Shown: positions 44,813 through 59,529, counted from the stretch's first letter. The stretch: 64,000 nt of DNA from Maea johnstoni (GCA_963942565.1 OZ012685.1:27134490-27198489), one strand, 5' to 3'. Program-made: numbers and translations. The notes: a model not told the origin generated them from the sequence alone.

Positions 44813-47269
44813 GAAGCAAAAGTTTTTGTAATAGCAACTTTTGATGATGTCTGACAATTATGCTGGAAATAGATGGTATCATTTTGCTGCACTCACTAAG
44901 GCCTACGAAGCAGATACAGAATAAAATCTACCTCACATATTTTCATTGTTTAACCTATTTGCATTCTGAATTTGCACACATTCTGGCAAACATAAAGATC
45001 TCTTGGTAGCAGAGCGAGCTCTTGAGAAATACTTGAATGAGAGATCTTTCATTCCTGAGTTGACAATCCCTCTCCAAATATTTTTCAACAGTAATCAACT
45101 TGATAAGTTAGATTAAAGATCAGACTATGTTCAGATCCAGAAGAATGGCTGAGACATGATATGGTCAGAAATGAAAAGACTACCTTTGACACAAACATGG
45201 CCATTCTCTTCACCCTTTTGGCACATACTTCAGAGTAATCTGCAAGTTGAATGCAAGCCTGGGTCATAGACGCATCATAAGTCATTGCAATTAGTTCTTT
45301 TACTGTGACTCATTGATTGAATCAAATAGTTATGAAATGGCCCCGGTCGTGAGATATGTTCCACTATGCACAATATAGACTACTGACATTTGCTTTGGTA
45401 CAGACAGAGGCACTATCTTATATAGGTATATACAGGGACAGGCACTCTAGGAATATGCAGGTAGACAGAGGTGGGGATGTCTGAGAGCTGCTAATCTCTA
45501 GTCTCCTCTCTCAGCGACACGCTGGGGCAGATGACACAGAATAATGTGCAGGCACAACAATATGCAATATTCTTAATAGCCAAATATCTACAATGAGAAA
45601 TTGTGCTGTGTGCTACAGGTTGTTAGCACTGGGATAACGATACAATGATTCACTGTACAGTATCAAAGACCCTACAATTGCTAGCTCCCACAACAGATGC
45701 CACAAAAACGTAAGAGTTTTCTCATCCTTATGGCTCTGAGGCGGAGAGCAAATACTGCTAGTACAACACAGACCAATATTGCTATATCTACACTGTGAGA
45801 TCTGCAACTCTCTTCACTAACGGATCATCATAGACAACATTACATCCCATTGCAAATCCTCTGCCTGCCACAGGGTGGGAAAGGTGGAAGGCAATTCGAT
45901 GATCAGCTTTGAACATACCCTAGTAAAGAAAAACCTGCTCCAAAGATCCAAACTTCCTGGAAAGACAAATTCCACAATGCCATTCCGAGAAAACCATCCA
46001 TATTTCATTTGGTAGTATGCACCAAAAGAACCTAAAATGTCCAACATAAGGCAATCCAATACAGGTTGCTTGTTGGTACAGATCACCCACCTAGAAGAAT
46101 CACCTTAAAACATTCCTACAAGTGGTCTCTGTTCGCAGGTTTGACTGGTATGTTCGCTAAACTCTATATGCAATGAGAACCATTCTGCCAGATTAAAATC
46201 AACATTCGAATCAAATGTAAAATTGCTCCTGTGATTTGCATATATCTAGATGTACACTTCACCAGGCAGAGGATTTTCCAGGATGAACAAAGTGTTAATT
46301 ACATATTCACATGATCAGTATGCCGTACAGACATGTTAGTGCTTTGTGCATTTTGTGCATGCTTGTCTACCATTGCCTGAGGACTCTAGGATTATGTACA
46401 CTATTGATATGACCCTCATTGTGGGTGTGGGAATGTCTTAAAGTGTACAGCAGGACGAGAACAAGAGTTAGTCTCGAGGCACAGTTCAAACTTAGGAGAG
46501 AAGTACACGGTCAGGAACAAAAAAACTAAGCAGGTCAGAAAGTTGCCTTTTCAACTGCTCATGCCAAAGGGCCCTGAACAGTGGTCAGGCATGAATTAAG
46601 ACAAATTAAAGAAGTTTTGTTTTTAAATTCATTTGATGCTTCTGACAAGCAGGTCTAGTGCTTCTGGCTGTGGAAAGTTTAATGCCTTTCCCAACATTTT
46701 GACTCTGGGGATTCTGACAAAAAGATGTTCTAACCATTAGTTAAGGGCATATGACACAACGTTATCAGAATCCTCATGGTCTGGATGTTGTAGCTTCATT
46801 TCTCACCTGAACTGTATGTTATCTTAAGTACTTGTGAACATCCACTCCGACCCCTTTCAATGCTATGGTTGTTATTGCTTATTTATTTCATGAATAGGGT
46901 CACTTTTAGAGCAGGTTTCTTTCATCAGAAATATCATCACGACTCTTCCACTTCACTTTTTAATTTCTGGTTTGTTTTTTTAAACACATGTCCACCTATG
47001 CTCTAAGTGCCCTGGGACGAATAAGCAAATTTTTTTTTTTAATTTGATAGGAATTGCAAGGTCTCCTCATAGGGAATGACCCTCCTTAAAATACTTCTTG
47101 AAATATTGGCTTCATTCTGAAGATATTTCAATAACATCTGATTCCCAGGACACTCTGCACATGAATGGATTCAGGACAGAATGACAAAGGAATCCAAACA
47201 ATACATAAAGGTAAAATGGATTAACCAGGGAACAGGTAAGTTCAAGCAACATCACACAATATTAATAAG

Positions 47270-47570
47270 TTTTATGCAACTAAAAACTATTATCACACTT
47301 TTTTGTTCAGTTAGTTATGATATAGAATCTCCATAAACTATTATACTGTTTTGTTAAGAATAAGTGATATTCATACAATAGCACATTGTTTTTGTTTAGT
47401 AATTTATGAATAGGAAAATTCATATGATATTGCACTGCTATTTCTTAAGTTATTGCGTGACCAAAGAAAAACATTATACATTACATTGTATTTTCAAATA
47501 GTATATGATAATGGATATTCATATCATATCACATTGTTTGTTCAATTATTTATGGTTGTTGGAAGTCCAT
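47270..47570. repeat. Degenerate AT-rich tandem repeat
   Basis: Four or so units of about 65-75 bp share the order TATCACA(C/T)T..TTGTTCA, then TTATGA(T/A)..., then ATTCATA. Strong divergence between units; boundaries are approximate. Confidence 0.5.
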
Positions 47571-48248
47571 ACAATTTAATACTTAAAAGAATTTCATGAA
47601 TTTCACTGTATATCATATTTTCATATATATCCATTGTTTAGGCAATGTTCTTCTTTGTCACTTTTTATCCTAATAAAACAATTCTTTTGTAAGTTGATAG
47701 CACAATCTATAATGTAACATCACATATATTCCAATAAGGTTAGAATCCCTGTATTAACAACCTAAGGTGTGGAAGTAGTAGACTCAAGTGAAAGAAGTAG
47801 ATCTCAGCCATAAGTGGAAAGACTTCACCCATATAAAACACATCTTTAGATGCACAGCTAGTAAAACCACCAACTAAAACTCCCTGGAAGATGGACCCTC
47901 TCTCAAAGTCAGCCACAGCCCAGCTTTAAAACAAAACATCAACATTTATTTGCCTTAGATGAATCCTTCTGAACAATATCTTTTCTCCCTCATCCCTAAG
48001 CTGGAAGACGCTGATATGACCTCTGTATAACATGGATTCTCCTCCATCTACATAGTATGTATAGTTGTATATATCTCTATTTATGTATACATGTATATAT
48101 ATAGATCCGTATATGCATAACCTGTTGACTAGGGGAAAGTGGGATGGTACACATATACATCTATTCTCCTACCGTACCTATGTATATATATGATAAATGC
48201 AAAAGGTTTGTAACATGCAAAGTATATTTGACCTAGCCAAGGCTGGGT

Positions 48249-48673
48249 TTATTTCTTGGCTAAGGACTGGTAGAAATCCACCATTATCTTCCAGGCACTA
48301 GGGGCCATGAAGCCTTCAGGGGGGTTGTCCCCGGCTCTGGCGAGTGCCCTCATCTTGGTCCCGGAAATGAACAGGAAATCCTCTTTCTTCTCGGGGTCGA
48401 AGAAATCCATGCTCTGCTTTTTCTTGTTGTAGGCGGCGACGCGGAATGGCACGATTTCCAACTGTGTAAGTCCAGGAGCCATTGTAAGTGTCTGAAATGA
48501 AAATATGAAAAGCTATCACCTAGAACCAAAATGAAAATTCATCTGAAAGAGGTTACTAACACCTGGCCTGAAGCATGAATGGTATAATCCTTAAATCTGA
48601 GGGTCAAGCGAACATCAAATCTAATCTTGTATTTGACTGTGTTACCCTCGTGAAATAAAGATTATTATTATTA

Positions 48674-48710
<37 letters not shown>

Positions 48711-51700
48711 CATTATTATTATCATTGTTATCATTATTACTACTACAAATTCATTTACTCATACCAGTTCAACTAAGTGCCTAATCATGCTGTTTCTTAA
48801 ATTCTATCTACGGAATGTTATTTGATGGAATTGAATATAGCTTTGTTTGTCAACCTCTGCTTTTCGAGGCAGGAAGAATAAAACAAGTCTAGCCACAAGA
48901 TATAGCAGTAAAAGCAGTTGTGACTGCTTACCTTTGCACCATGCGTGGGTTCATAAAGATCGCCCTTCTCTTTCTCTGGGTGGGGCATACCAGCTGGGTC
49001 TCTGCCAACGATGTAGAAATTTGCTCCAGTTGCCATGCGTGCCTTTGCGTGCCATTGTACCTAGGCAAGCAGAATAGAAGATGTAAATATTCAGAACTAT
49101 GCAAGATGTCACAGCTGTGATTTGTATTATATGAATATTGAAATCTGAAGTCATCATTTAATCTATTCACACTTACAGCAATTGTACTTGTAGGTTGAGT
49201 TTTGATAAACATTTCTAATTAATTTTTTTCATAAGTATGCTATTGTCAGAGATATATCACCAAACTATTCAGACATTTTTGGGCACATTAGACATGAAAG
49301 TGTGGAGATAATGGTGAAGATAAGAGGGTTTGATTGAGTTAAAAATCAAGCATTGATTCAAAACATATTTGCAAGAGACTTGTTGGTTGAGTTCTGATAA
49401 ACATTTCTAATTCAAAGTATGCTATTGATAGAGATGTATCGCCCAAAAGTTGTGCCTTTTTTGGGATGCATTAGACATAGAAGTGTCAAGACATGGTGAA
49501 GATGTACCTCTGTTGGTCCTGCGTACATCATGGGTGAGGGGAAGATGGCTACGACGGTGCTGGTGGGGTCCAGGACGCCCTCGTCCATGACCGCCTGGTG
49601 CTGCTTCATCCTGACGGGCAGCGGCACGTCGTCGTCCTTGGTCCAGCCACCTGAAGAGAACACAAACACAGCTTAGCTCATCAGGAACTTAAAACACACA
49701 TAAATACCACCAGCAGGGTACTGTAGAATGGCTAATTTTTCTGTGTAACAATTTTCCCTATTTTTTTCATTTATGGGTGTTTCCGTTTCTAATATTTCCG
49801 AAGAGAGGACATATGTTGTTTTTTTCATTTCAATTTTCCCGTTTTATGTAGATTTGAAATTTTAGTATACCAAAGAGTAAATATCAATTGGTAAGGAGAA
49901 GGATTCCTCTGTGTTTATTGAGTCATTGAGCTCATCAGGAACTTAAAACACCGGTACATACCGCTGCAGGGTTTTAGCCAGGATTTAGAAACTGGACTTA
50001 GATTACAACCATAAACATGTATTTACCTATTGGAATAAGGCTTAATATTCTTATAAAATGTCATGGGATTTATTTTGGAGTGAAAAAATTCAATTATGTT
50101 TAAAAATGACATTTTAAGAAACTTCTCCCCCCAAAATGTGGGTGTGGTTTTTGAGGGTTTGGGTGTCCAAAAGAAGCCCAGACGCCCTACTGGCTAAGAC
50201 TGGTTGTCCACCAGGTGCTCTCTAATTGGTTAACCCAATCATACCAAGAGAACCTCTTGGCAAGTTTTGGCTAAATCATATTTTGAAAATAATACTGGAA
50301 TTAGGCTAAAGTTACCAGATATATTCGAAGGAGAGTTGTAGGCTAGGTCCCGATCAACCTTTTTACTTATCTAAACATTTTCAGGGATATTTTTGGATGC
50401 TGGAGGCGTAAACGGCATGAACCATGAGATCCTTTTATCGAAATGTAGTGAAATCTGTTGCAGGGAATTCAATAAGGTAAAAATCAGGTAATGATTACTA
50501 TAAGTAAATGTTAAACATTTAATTAAACATGCAGTCAATTGATATCATTTCCGACCATTCAGTTCTGCCTTCAGAGTTGAAGACTGATTGTTTTAGTTTA
50601 TTACATGGCCACCAGGTGTCAGCACTGACCTAGAGGATGCAGGAGAAGCACTGGTTTCTTGTAGCCTCTATCCAGCAGCTTTCTCTTCGTGTCCTGCATG
50701 AGGAGGGCGTGTCCGTTGTGAACTGGGTTCCTCAGCTGGAAGGCGAACACAGCATCCGCCTGAAAAACAGAAAATAAGATTATCAAAACCCAACCATATC
50801 ATAGAAGTACTTCCTTGTACAACTTCTAGTCATTATTGAACCTATGTGTATGGACCACGCGTGTCTGAAATAAAGTATTGAATTGAATTGAATAGGGCGG
50901 GCAAGATCTTTGATAGAGGTGCCATACATACACCTACTTGGAAAACAGCAAGAAGTTCATGAGACCCAATCAGAAAATCCGTCAACATTTTTAAGAAAGT
51001 TGTTATATATGCAACAACCAGAAAAGCCTGAGGAATTTCATGGAACCCTATCATAAACTAGTAAAATTCTTTGAAGAAGGTTTGTATACAAAAATGTAAT
51101 AAATCAATTGGCCAAAAATGCATTTCATACTCAGGGCCCAAAGTTTGGAATAGCTAAACTGAAGCAATCAGATGTCACCATCTCTACCGTCCTTCAAATC
51201 TTGATACCTAAAAGCAATGTACTCTACAACTTTGTAAACCTGGGGCCCTCAGGCTACTTGTAAACATGCCAGAGGGGCTCAGGGAAGAACCTTACCATTG
51301 GACTGAGTTACCCTCTTTCAATAAAGATTTTTATTATCATTATTATATGCATCATCCTCAAAATCAATTCTCATTAAGAGTTTCATGAAACAAATTCTAA
51401 ATCAGCCCAGATTTTGAAGAAGATTTTCATACAGTTATTATTAGCTGCCCTGTATAGTAAATGGTTAGATAAATGCCCGATAAGTGGAACTCCAACAAGA
51501 CTTACATCCATCTGCTTGAACTTTGCCCTCAGTTCCAGAGGTGTGAGTCGGTATTCGTCCAGTCCATCGTTCCATCGGATACGCTCAATGACCTCCAGGT
51601 CACCACCAACCAGCCAATCACCACTCTCGTGGATCATCTGGAAAACCAATCAAATTAAACCATGCTAATTTAACAGTCCAAGACATACACCATAGTTAGA

Positions 51701-54700
51701 ATAGTGAATAGATCCTCACACAGGTGACAGATAAAGTAATGGACTAATTTTGGTACAATGATACATATCATTTTTATATATTAACTATTCAGAAACATTA
51801 TTAAAGTCATTACAGAAATATACAATCAAAGTACCCATATTTGAGTGCCCATCTACGAGTACTCAGCAAGAACCTTTTGATGAACACCAACATGACAGAG
51901 TTAAGATGGTTTCCAAGAAATTTTGCATCCTTGTAATTTGGAAGAAAGTAGCCTCAGCATTGGATGGGTTAAAAAGAGACAATGAAAGGTGAGTTTACCT
52001 TGACGTAAGGATGGCCTTTGTTTGAAGTTCCAAACTGCCGACAGCATCTCTCCTCTTTTCTGTGTGGGTAGAACTCTGGCGTCCTGAGGATGGCCACTCT
52101 CTTGCCCTCGTACTGGAGAGCGACGGCCGCACACTCGCTCAGCCGATCCTTGTCTTCACTGCTCACCGGTAACACGATCGGGATTGACTGGTTGACGACA
52201 CCACCTTCAGAAAATAGACAAAGGAAAATACATGTGAAACCAGGGTCTATGACAACACCTTCAAAAAGAGGCAAAAGAAAATACATGTGAAATCTTTCTG
52301 GGACCTATTTTTAAAGAGAAGCCATAATGCATATATTTTGATTACAACCATAAATAAGTATTTATGGAAATAAGGCATTATTCCCCTATAAATTGTCATG
52401 GCAATTATATTGACGTGAATAAATTCAATTACATGCATGAGATTGACCTTTTAAGAAAAGGCTCTCAGGGTGTCGTGAGGGTTGATTTTTGAGGGTTACG
52501 GAGTCCAAATGACACCTAGACACCCTTCTAGCTAAGACTATGCTGTGAAATTTTATCAACCAGTTCATAACCCATGCCCTTGAAACAAAACACCTTGGAA
52601 TTTTTTGAAATATTTGAAACATTCATTTACATTTCTTGATAGAAGCTTCCAAACTAACTTCTAGCTGATGGCAACTTCATATCCCTATATATGTTTCAAG
52701 AACGTTTCCTGTTTTCAAAGGGAAAGAGATTTACTCATACCTGCAGTGGCCGAAACTGCCTGACTATTTTGGTGATACCTTTTTTAATAAAAGTATCTTC
52801 TGAGAAAATATTTGATGAAGAAATGTCAAACCAAGCAACAATTTCCTTTAAAACATTTTGCTCCTTTTTGCTTTATTGCCAAGATATTTTCATGAATTCA
52901 GCATCCCAGCCACACTTTTCAAGGGTACCCTTAACCCTTTCAATGCTGAGGCTACTTTCGTCCATGGCAGAAAAATGCAAAAATCTTTGAAAACCATCTG
53001 ATCCCTGTATTGCTGGTATTCATTGGAAAGCTCTTGCTGAGTACTCTCAGATGAATACCCATTTGCCAGAGTTTCGATCATTTTTCAGGATTTTTGCATC
53101 ATCTTTGTATTTGCTAAATTAGCCACCAGCAGCATGAGGGTTAAGCAGAAAAGGGTCAATATAAGGAATAGGTACAAAATCTCACTGTAAAAGCTTACAC
53201 TGTTTAAAAAAATAAATTTACTTAAATATGTATCATCCTTCTCACTTGCGTACTATTCGCTTTATCTGCAGTATAGTCAGGCCATTTAACAGCATCCAGT
53301 CAACTACTGTGTTAACTCTTTTATGTAATGTTACATGCAAAAAACTACTAAAAATACTTATTTCTCAAGCACAATCCAACATTTCTCTAAATCATTCCTT
53401 TCTAAATTCTTTGCCAACTTATGATGGCTACTCTCAGATGATTTCACACATTCATGCCTGGAGTGCCTCATTAAATTCTAAAAAAATTAGGGGGTAAATG
53501 TTCCTCAAAAATACTTTGGAGCATATTTGCAAGGGACATGTTGATTACCTACTAAACAATAACTCTTCTTCAAATACAAGGTAAACTCATGCTTCATTCA
53601 TACCATATGTCAACCAATCTATGCCAGTAGCACACAAGTGTCCTACTTGGGTGATATTTTTGGACCTTAGCATTAATTTTGATTTATTTGATTGAAAACT
53701 CTTGATCGGACCTCAAACAATATCTGTTTTCTGGCTGTATGCTTTAAGCTTATAGAGGATGTAGAAACAAGTGAGAAATTATAACCTGAGACAGAAAAAA
53801 GAGATATCAGTGTAAATTTATCAAAATCTTTAGTAAGAATATCACTTTTCGGAAAAGTTGTCTTCAGAAAACATGGCGGAGTATTCCTTGAAAATCTATG
53901 ATAAATAACAAATAAAGAGGTCCATTTTATGTACCAAATTTTAACAGTAAATATGGCATACAGCATCATTCATGCAATGGATGATTCATTTTACCCACCC
54001 CTCCTTTATCTACATGTACAATAGAAAATTCCCTTTTATATTTACAATTCCAGTTGGTAAAGATACCTATTGCCAGGAATGATTATAAAGGACAACAGTC
54101 ATAAAAATGATTGTTAATTTACCACAGAAAAGATATGGGGTTTCTACTGGCTAAAACAAGTGCACACTTAATTGAAATTATAAAGTCAATTCATTCCAAA
54201 CTGGTGGTATTATCTATGCCAACATTTTGAAATTGCAAGTTTTTATGAATAATATTATTGGAATGTAGATTTTCCTACTGAACTAAATTTCTTGAAATAT
54301 CTTGCAAGTTGAACTAAAATGGACCTTCAGGTAAAATGATTTCCTTTCTAAAGTGGTGTAACTATAAATGGGGCATTGGTAGCAGATGTATTTCAAGTTG
54401 CCAGTATATAACTTGAATAACATTTATTCCTATTGGGAAAATCTAAATGATATCAATGAATATATATAAGTTCAATATTTTAGCAACTGAATAAAAATGA
54501 ATAAAAGAAATGATAACAAACAGATGATAAAAAAATAGACACATTCAAGATCTTTTTTTAAATTTTGACTACAGAATTTTACTTCTAAAGGACACTAAAG
54601 ACTGATTACAACCTCTTGACTTGAATAAAACATTGCAAGATGGGGGTTCTTAAAAATTGTAGTGCGATGCATGCAGGGGATCCTATTCTGGAAGTGATTA

Positions 54701-57700
54701 GTTCATGGAAAAAATGAGCGGATACTACCTGTCCATCCTTGTCGGAACATAGTTTATCTATCTATCCCTATGATAAACTATCTACAGACCTAAGGTAAGG
54801 TGCAGGGCTACCTAATCATATCTTTGACACGATTGCTACCCTTATGCAGTCATACAGCATTTAAGTGTACTTCAGTAGGACTATCATAAAAATACAGATG
54901 TGTTGTTCTTTGATCACCCATTCATGGTCATGGTGCCTGTGTGGTGGTCCCCACATATTTAAAAATAAATTTTCTCAGAAAATATATTAATTTGCAATGT
55001 ACTCCATATTTAAATGAACAGAAAATCTTAGAAGCATTTTCAATAAATTCTTTGTAAAGAATAGCTTTAAATATTTGTCCACTACCAATATTGACTTTGG
55101 ATCATCCTCAGATTTTTGTACTGTTAACCAATTGGTATCTAGAATGCACTCACTTTTAACACAACCACTCAAATAGAGTAAAATTCAAATGATATTTGGA
55201 GAGGGGTTAATTGTCAAAACAAACTGGAATAATGGCTCTCCATCAAATATTTTATCAGGAAAATGTTACTCTGTTACAATAAGTGTTTGACCATGAGTAC
55301 ATCCAGATACGAAAAAGCTACATTGACAATTTTTAATCTGGTTTGAGAGAACCAGAGTGCCCATGGAAAACCACCAACTAACTCCTTTGGCAGGTTGCAC
55401 CAACAGGTTTCAGGCTCAACCTTATAACAATACCACCGATTGTTGAAAAAAATCATGTTCAACCTTAACCCTTCCAATGCTGAGGCTACTTTCGCCCAAA
55501 GCACAAGAACGCAAAGATTTTTGAAAACCATTTAAACCCTGTCATATTGGTATTCATTGGAAGGCTCTCACTGAGTACTCTCAGATGACACCCATATGCC
55601 AGGATTTCAGTTATTTTTAAAGTTTTATTGTTGCGTCATTTTGCATTGGCCAAATTAGCAACCAGCAGCATAAGGGTTAAAACAGACCTAAGTTTAGAGC
55701 TGAGTTTAAACCTGAGGTTCAATTAGGCTACCAACCACATATGCCTATGCCTCAGGAGGGGGTTGAAGACCAGACCCTTTGGTGTGGAGGTAAGACAAGT
55801 AGAGCCATCAGTTTGCCGGATCACTCAGCCATGGGGGAGACACCACCAGACCACCAGAGCATGAGAGGGTAACACAAAACAACAACAAAAAAAATAAAAA
55901 ATGCTAAAGGGTATCAGGATTTTCAATGTATGAGTATTCCAATGGAGATCTCTCTGCCTGACTGGAGCCTCAGCATACATCATGCTGAGAGCGAAGCCTA
56001 CTTACCATTGATGCCAGCTGGTCACAATCAGAATATAAAGCATTAGACTACTAGGAAGCCAAGACTATGTGTTACATAGGTCTTTTTCCACCCTCCCCAA
56101 TAAGCAGGGCCAGACACAGGATTACAATGAAAGGACATATTTCTTAGGAATAGTTTTTTATCCATCAAGGAAAAGTGACATTTTACAACCAAATACCCAT
56201 TAATGAGTATGAAACCTCCAGTACAACCATTCTGTTTGGTAGTGTCACCTATAAACAGTGCTGCAAACTATCATCTAAGTCATGTATGGCAGTCTATACA
56301 GTACAACAGACTGCCACATGAGGTGGTATTTATCTGATATTGGCACCCAATGAAAAAAATCTTTCACATGTTAATTCTGGGTGTCTAATATTATCAACCT
56401 ATGCACGTGGGGGTTATTTGACCATTTTTGCAATAAGTCCTTTACAACATTAGAATTTATTTTGAAATTTGGAAGACCGGGAAGACTTTTGAAATATTTT
56501 ATAAAAGGGTGAGGAAACAGTATCACAGGAAAATATAGTAAGTCTATAAATCTGGGTAAATATCCCTAGTATGTAAAAGCTTAATCTCTAGAATGCTACT
56601 ACAAGAGGGCAGTCGTCCATTGCGCGCTGATTTTGAGTGGATACTTACCGTCCAGCAAGCAGCCGAAGTGCTGACTCTGCAGGTATTCCCTCTCTCTCAT
56701 GAAGCCCGTCAGGGGGGTGCCCCAGCCCTCAGATAACACCTGGGTCCACTCCAGGTCAAGCTGAAACACACCAAGAGAAATAACATTTAAATTCTGAGAA
56801 AACATACAAACCACCTGCTGTGTCAGAGCCGTCAGCAAGTTGACGTTAAAATGCATATGTAAGAAGAAGAAGGTAAATAGGTATTAGCACTGATTTTTTC
56901 TAAATATATGTATATCTTGACTTATAACTTGACCAAATGATTGTTATATGTTTCATACATATTTTCAAATACTGATTGTAATAATAAAACATTTTAACTT
57001 CATTCACTGATACCACCTATTGATTGATATAGGTCTTCATGATTGCTACAAGGTTGATAAGGTAGTGCCATCTGGTGACAGTATCCAAACTGATTTTTCG
57101 CACAGCGCCTACCAAAAATTGCTGTGCTCAAGGACCAATTACCTGTGCTTCAGGCCTCGAAAACATGGACACCCCTCAAATAGCCTGGATTACCCTGCAT
57201 ATACTGCACAAAAGATTCCAATATTTTTGCAAGTCTTACCTTATTGATGCTCAAGGCAGGCAAGGCCTCAGCTTCTGACTTGGCGGCCTCCACTCTGTTC
57301 TCAGGAACAAACAGTTCCTTCACTTGGTCCCCAGCATTGAATGGTAGAATGCCCTACAAGTACAAAAAACACAATGACAGAAATCCCCTTACTTTTGTTA
57401 AATCCACTCATACCCTCGATCATGTGAAGATTTGCTTGGATAGTTAACTGACTAAAGCAACAACCATGAACGTATCTGAAGAAGAATCCTTTCTAAACAG
57501 AGGAAAAGAAACTTCTATTTAAATATATATATAAATGCAGAAAACCTTTAATCATACACTATTTCATTGCTTGTCAGACCATATAGCCACTTTGTAAATG
57601 AATAGCCAAATAAAAATCTCGCTCATCTGCCGGAAGCGCAATATAGGACACATTATTGCAAGAGGGACATTTTTGCACTTCCAACATTACGTGTATCTAC

Positions 57701-59529
57701 CTTTTTCCTTTTTCCATTTTGATATAACTTCATTAGTGGTAATACATAGCCACAAACACTGTCTAAAGATTTCAAAATATCAGAGAAAAAACGCACATAA
57801 AAAGATTTAGTTTATTACATTGATATGCAACATCCAAATGTTCGCAAAAGTATCCATCAAATTCTAGTCAGAACATCGCATATGAATTCTCATTTATAGA
57901 ACTTATTGGTTGGAATTGATTACTTTTACAATGAAATAAATCTAAGGGCTTACAAATATTTCCTTTAGACAAAGTTTCACCGATAGGTAAATATAAAGAA
58001 ATGCCCATCCTTTTTTACATTACAGTTAGCCAGCACCTCTTACAATATTCAAAACAAAAATGTTGGGTATGGATATAGAGGGAGCAAAACCATAAACAAA
58101 ATAATCTAGAAAAATGAATATAATGAATAAAAACCCATTGCTCTTGAGATCAAACAATATAGTTTATAAATTCTGCATCCTTGGTTCAAGCTGAAAGCAA
58201 AATCTTTTCAGGAAGCACTTCATCTTTTCTGTTCATAGAAAATAGAAGTCACCAACTTCCCCAGAAAGGCTTAATGAAGTATATATAACCATGGACAATG
58301 CTGAAAAGGGGTCACAAAAGTTAAAACATAATCCCTGGACCAAATTCAGACAATGAAACTTTCAACAACTAATACTCACAGGTAACACATTCTGTGGACA
58401 CAGGATTGTCAAAGGTCAAAAGTTAACATTTAACAATAAAGAAACATGCATTGAACGTGGAAGGTTTCAAGGAATACAAAGAATGCTGACTCGCATATCA
58501 CTAAATTTACCATTTTTGATTTTCCTAAAACTTAATTAATGTTCATCCTTCATTCATATGATATCTATTAGATATTTATCTATAATTGTATAGCTTTATT
58601 CACTGGATGGTGAGCAATAAGGAAGGTGACTAACAGAGCACTAACAAGAAAATTGCAATTGAGTGTCCAAAAGGGACATTTAGAACATTATGGGTGTCCT
58701 ATTTTCACAGGAGATCCATATCTATTGGGACAATAATCATGGACGAGCATATGAAGAAAATGAATGGTATCCCAAGTCATGTCCCATTATATACACTGAA
58801 GTGGACATTTTCAATTATTAGCTTGAAATTGACACTTCTAGAAACTTCGGAATAAACATATATGGGCATTCTGGTCTATAATTTGAAGGGTTTGGGAGTG
58901 CAAATGATGTCCAGACACCCTGCTGTAAAAAGCTATGGTAACAGGTATCAACTGAGTAAAATAATTGATTGAAACTTATGGTGAGACCGTTATCACAAGT
59001 TCAACTAGGGACAAGACCGAATCAAAAGTATACAAAATATAACTATCTAGCATTTCCAATGTACAACTTTTAGCTATAAAGCATGCATTTATTGGTGTAT
59101 TTGAGCATGTGGCTGTGTGGCTATTAGTCTCCATGCTGCAATGGGCCACTCAAGATTTCAAAGGAGGGTTTATTAACCCTTATGCTGCAGGTGACTAATT
59201 TGGCCAATACAAAATGGTGCAAAAAACCTGAAGAATGCCTGAAACCCTGGTATATGGATACTCATCTGAGAGTGCTCAGCGAGCGCTTTCCAATGAATAC
59301 CAACATGACAGGGTTTAAATGGCTTTAAAAATCTGTGTGTCTCTGTGCTTTGGACAAAAGTAACCTCAGCATTGGAAGGGTTAAGGAGTAGGGTTGTAAA
59401 CTTTTCTTACCTTCTCCTGCAGAAGCGCCACCACCTGGTGGACACAGTCATCAATCTGATTCTCTCCACATTTCAGCCTCAGTGAGGGCTCATCGGGTTG
59501 TTCATAGGCCTGGTCGATACCGGTGAAGC
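48249..59529 (-). CDS. PAPSS: Bifunctional PAPS synthase (APS kinase end plus ATP sulfurylase), 3' nine exons
   Basis: Cytosolic and nuclear enzyme that makes PAPS, the donor for all sulfotransferases: ATP sulfurylase forms APS and APS kinase phosphorylates it. Exons in order: 59411-59529, 57240-57353, 56649-56760, 51999-52204, 51506-51637, 50630-50759, 49508-49650, 48932-49060 and 48249-48491, all with AG/GT borders and matching phases, about 440 residues. The first exon holds the end of APS kinase ([11 protein letters not shown]). The linker follows, with [13 protein letters not shown] sulfurylase follows with [16 protein letters not shown], the nucleotide-binding [50 protein letters not shown] and [15 protein letters not shown], ending [20 protein letters not shown]. 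All catalytic motifs I know are present. The N-terminal APS kinase exons lie beyond the right edge. Vertebrates have PAPSS1 and PAPSS2; I do not assign this copy to either. Confidence 0.97.
48664..48742. repeat. (TTA)n microsatellite in the last PAPSS intron
   Basis: Imperfect TTA/TCA trinucleotides, like the run in the RHOT intron at 608-830. Confidence 0.95.
49976..50203 (+). mobile_element. hAT-like MITE family A, internally deleted
   Basis: Left end CAGGGTTTTAGCCAGG, right end CTACTGGCTAAGACTG. The segment after AAACTGG that other copies have is missing, giving about 228 bp. No clear target duplication. It is in a PAPSS intron. Confidence 0.75.
51834..51972 (+). mobile_element. piggyBac-like MITE (TTAA family), copy 7, left-truncated
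   Basis: Only the right two thirds remain, from GTGCCCATCTACGAGTACTC to TTGGATGGGTTAA. It ends about 27 bp from a PAPSS exon (51999-52204). Confidence 0.8.
52293..52542 (+). mobile_element. hAT-like MITE family A, left part deleted
   Basis: The right end AGCTAAGACTATG and internal blocks (ATTACAACCATAAATAAGTA, then TTCAATTACATGCATGAGAT) are kept, and the left terminus is mostly gone. Flanks atgtgaaa and ctgtgaaa agree at seven of eight positions. Confidence 0.65.
52931..53144 (-). mobile_element. piggyBac-like MITE (TTAA family), copy 8
   Basis: Minus-strand full-length copy with TTAA on both sides: TTAACCCTTTCAATGCTGAG to CAGCAGCATGAGGGTTAA. Confidence 0.92.
55465..55680 (-). mobile_element. 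piggyBac-like MITE (TTAA family), copy 9
   Basis: Minus-strand full-length copy with TTAA on both sides: TTAACCCTTCCAATGCTGAG to CAGCAGCATAAGGGTTAA. With copies 8 and 10 it is the best guide to the family consensus. Confidence 0.93.
58660..58936 (+). mobile_element. Degenerate hAT-like MITE family A
   Basis: Internal blocks of the family can be followed (GTGTCCAAAAGGGACATTTA, ATGGGTGTCC, TGACACTTCTAGAAACTTCG, then GTCCAGACACCCTGCTG), but both termini are eroded. Limits are approximate. Confidence 0.55.
59173..59384 (+). mobile_element. piggyBac-like MITE (TTAA family), copy 10
   Basis: Full-length copy with TTAA on both sides: TTAACCCTTATGCTGCAGG to CAGCATTGGAAGGGTTAA. It ends 27 bp from a PAPSS exon (59411-59529). 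Confidence 0.93.

Larger units (their letters stand above)
42638..48248. other. Intergenic and PAPSS 3' flank
   Basis: About 5.6 kb without a recognisable gene. Part must be the PAPSS 3' UTR, whose end I cannot set. It contains a 125-bp tandem pair (44565-44812) and degenerate AT-rich repeats (47270-47570). Open frames such as 45817-46086 show no family resemblance. Confidence 0.75.
52205..59410 (-). other. PAPSS: PAPSS introns between exons 51999-52204 and 59411-59529
   Basis: Apart from the two exons at 56649-56760 and 57240-57353 and the MITEs listed separately, this is AT-rich intron sequence. Nothing else was recognised. Confidence 0.8.
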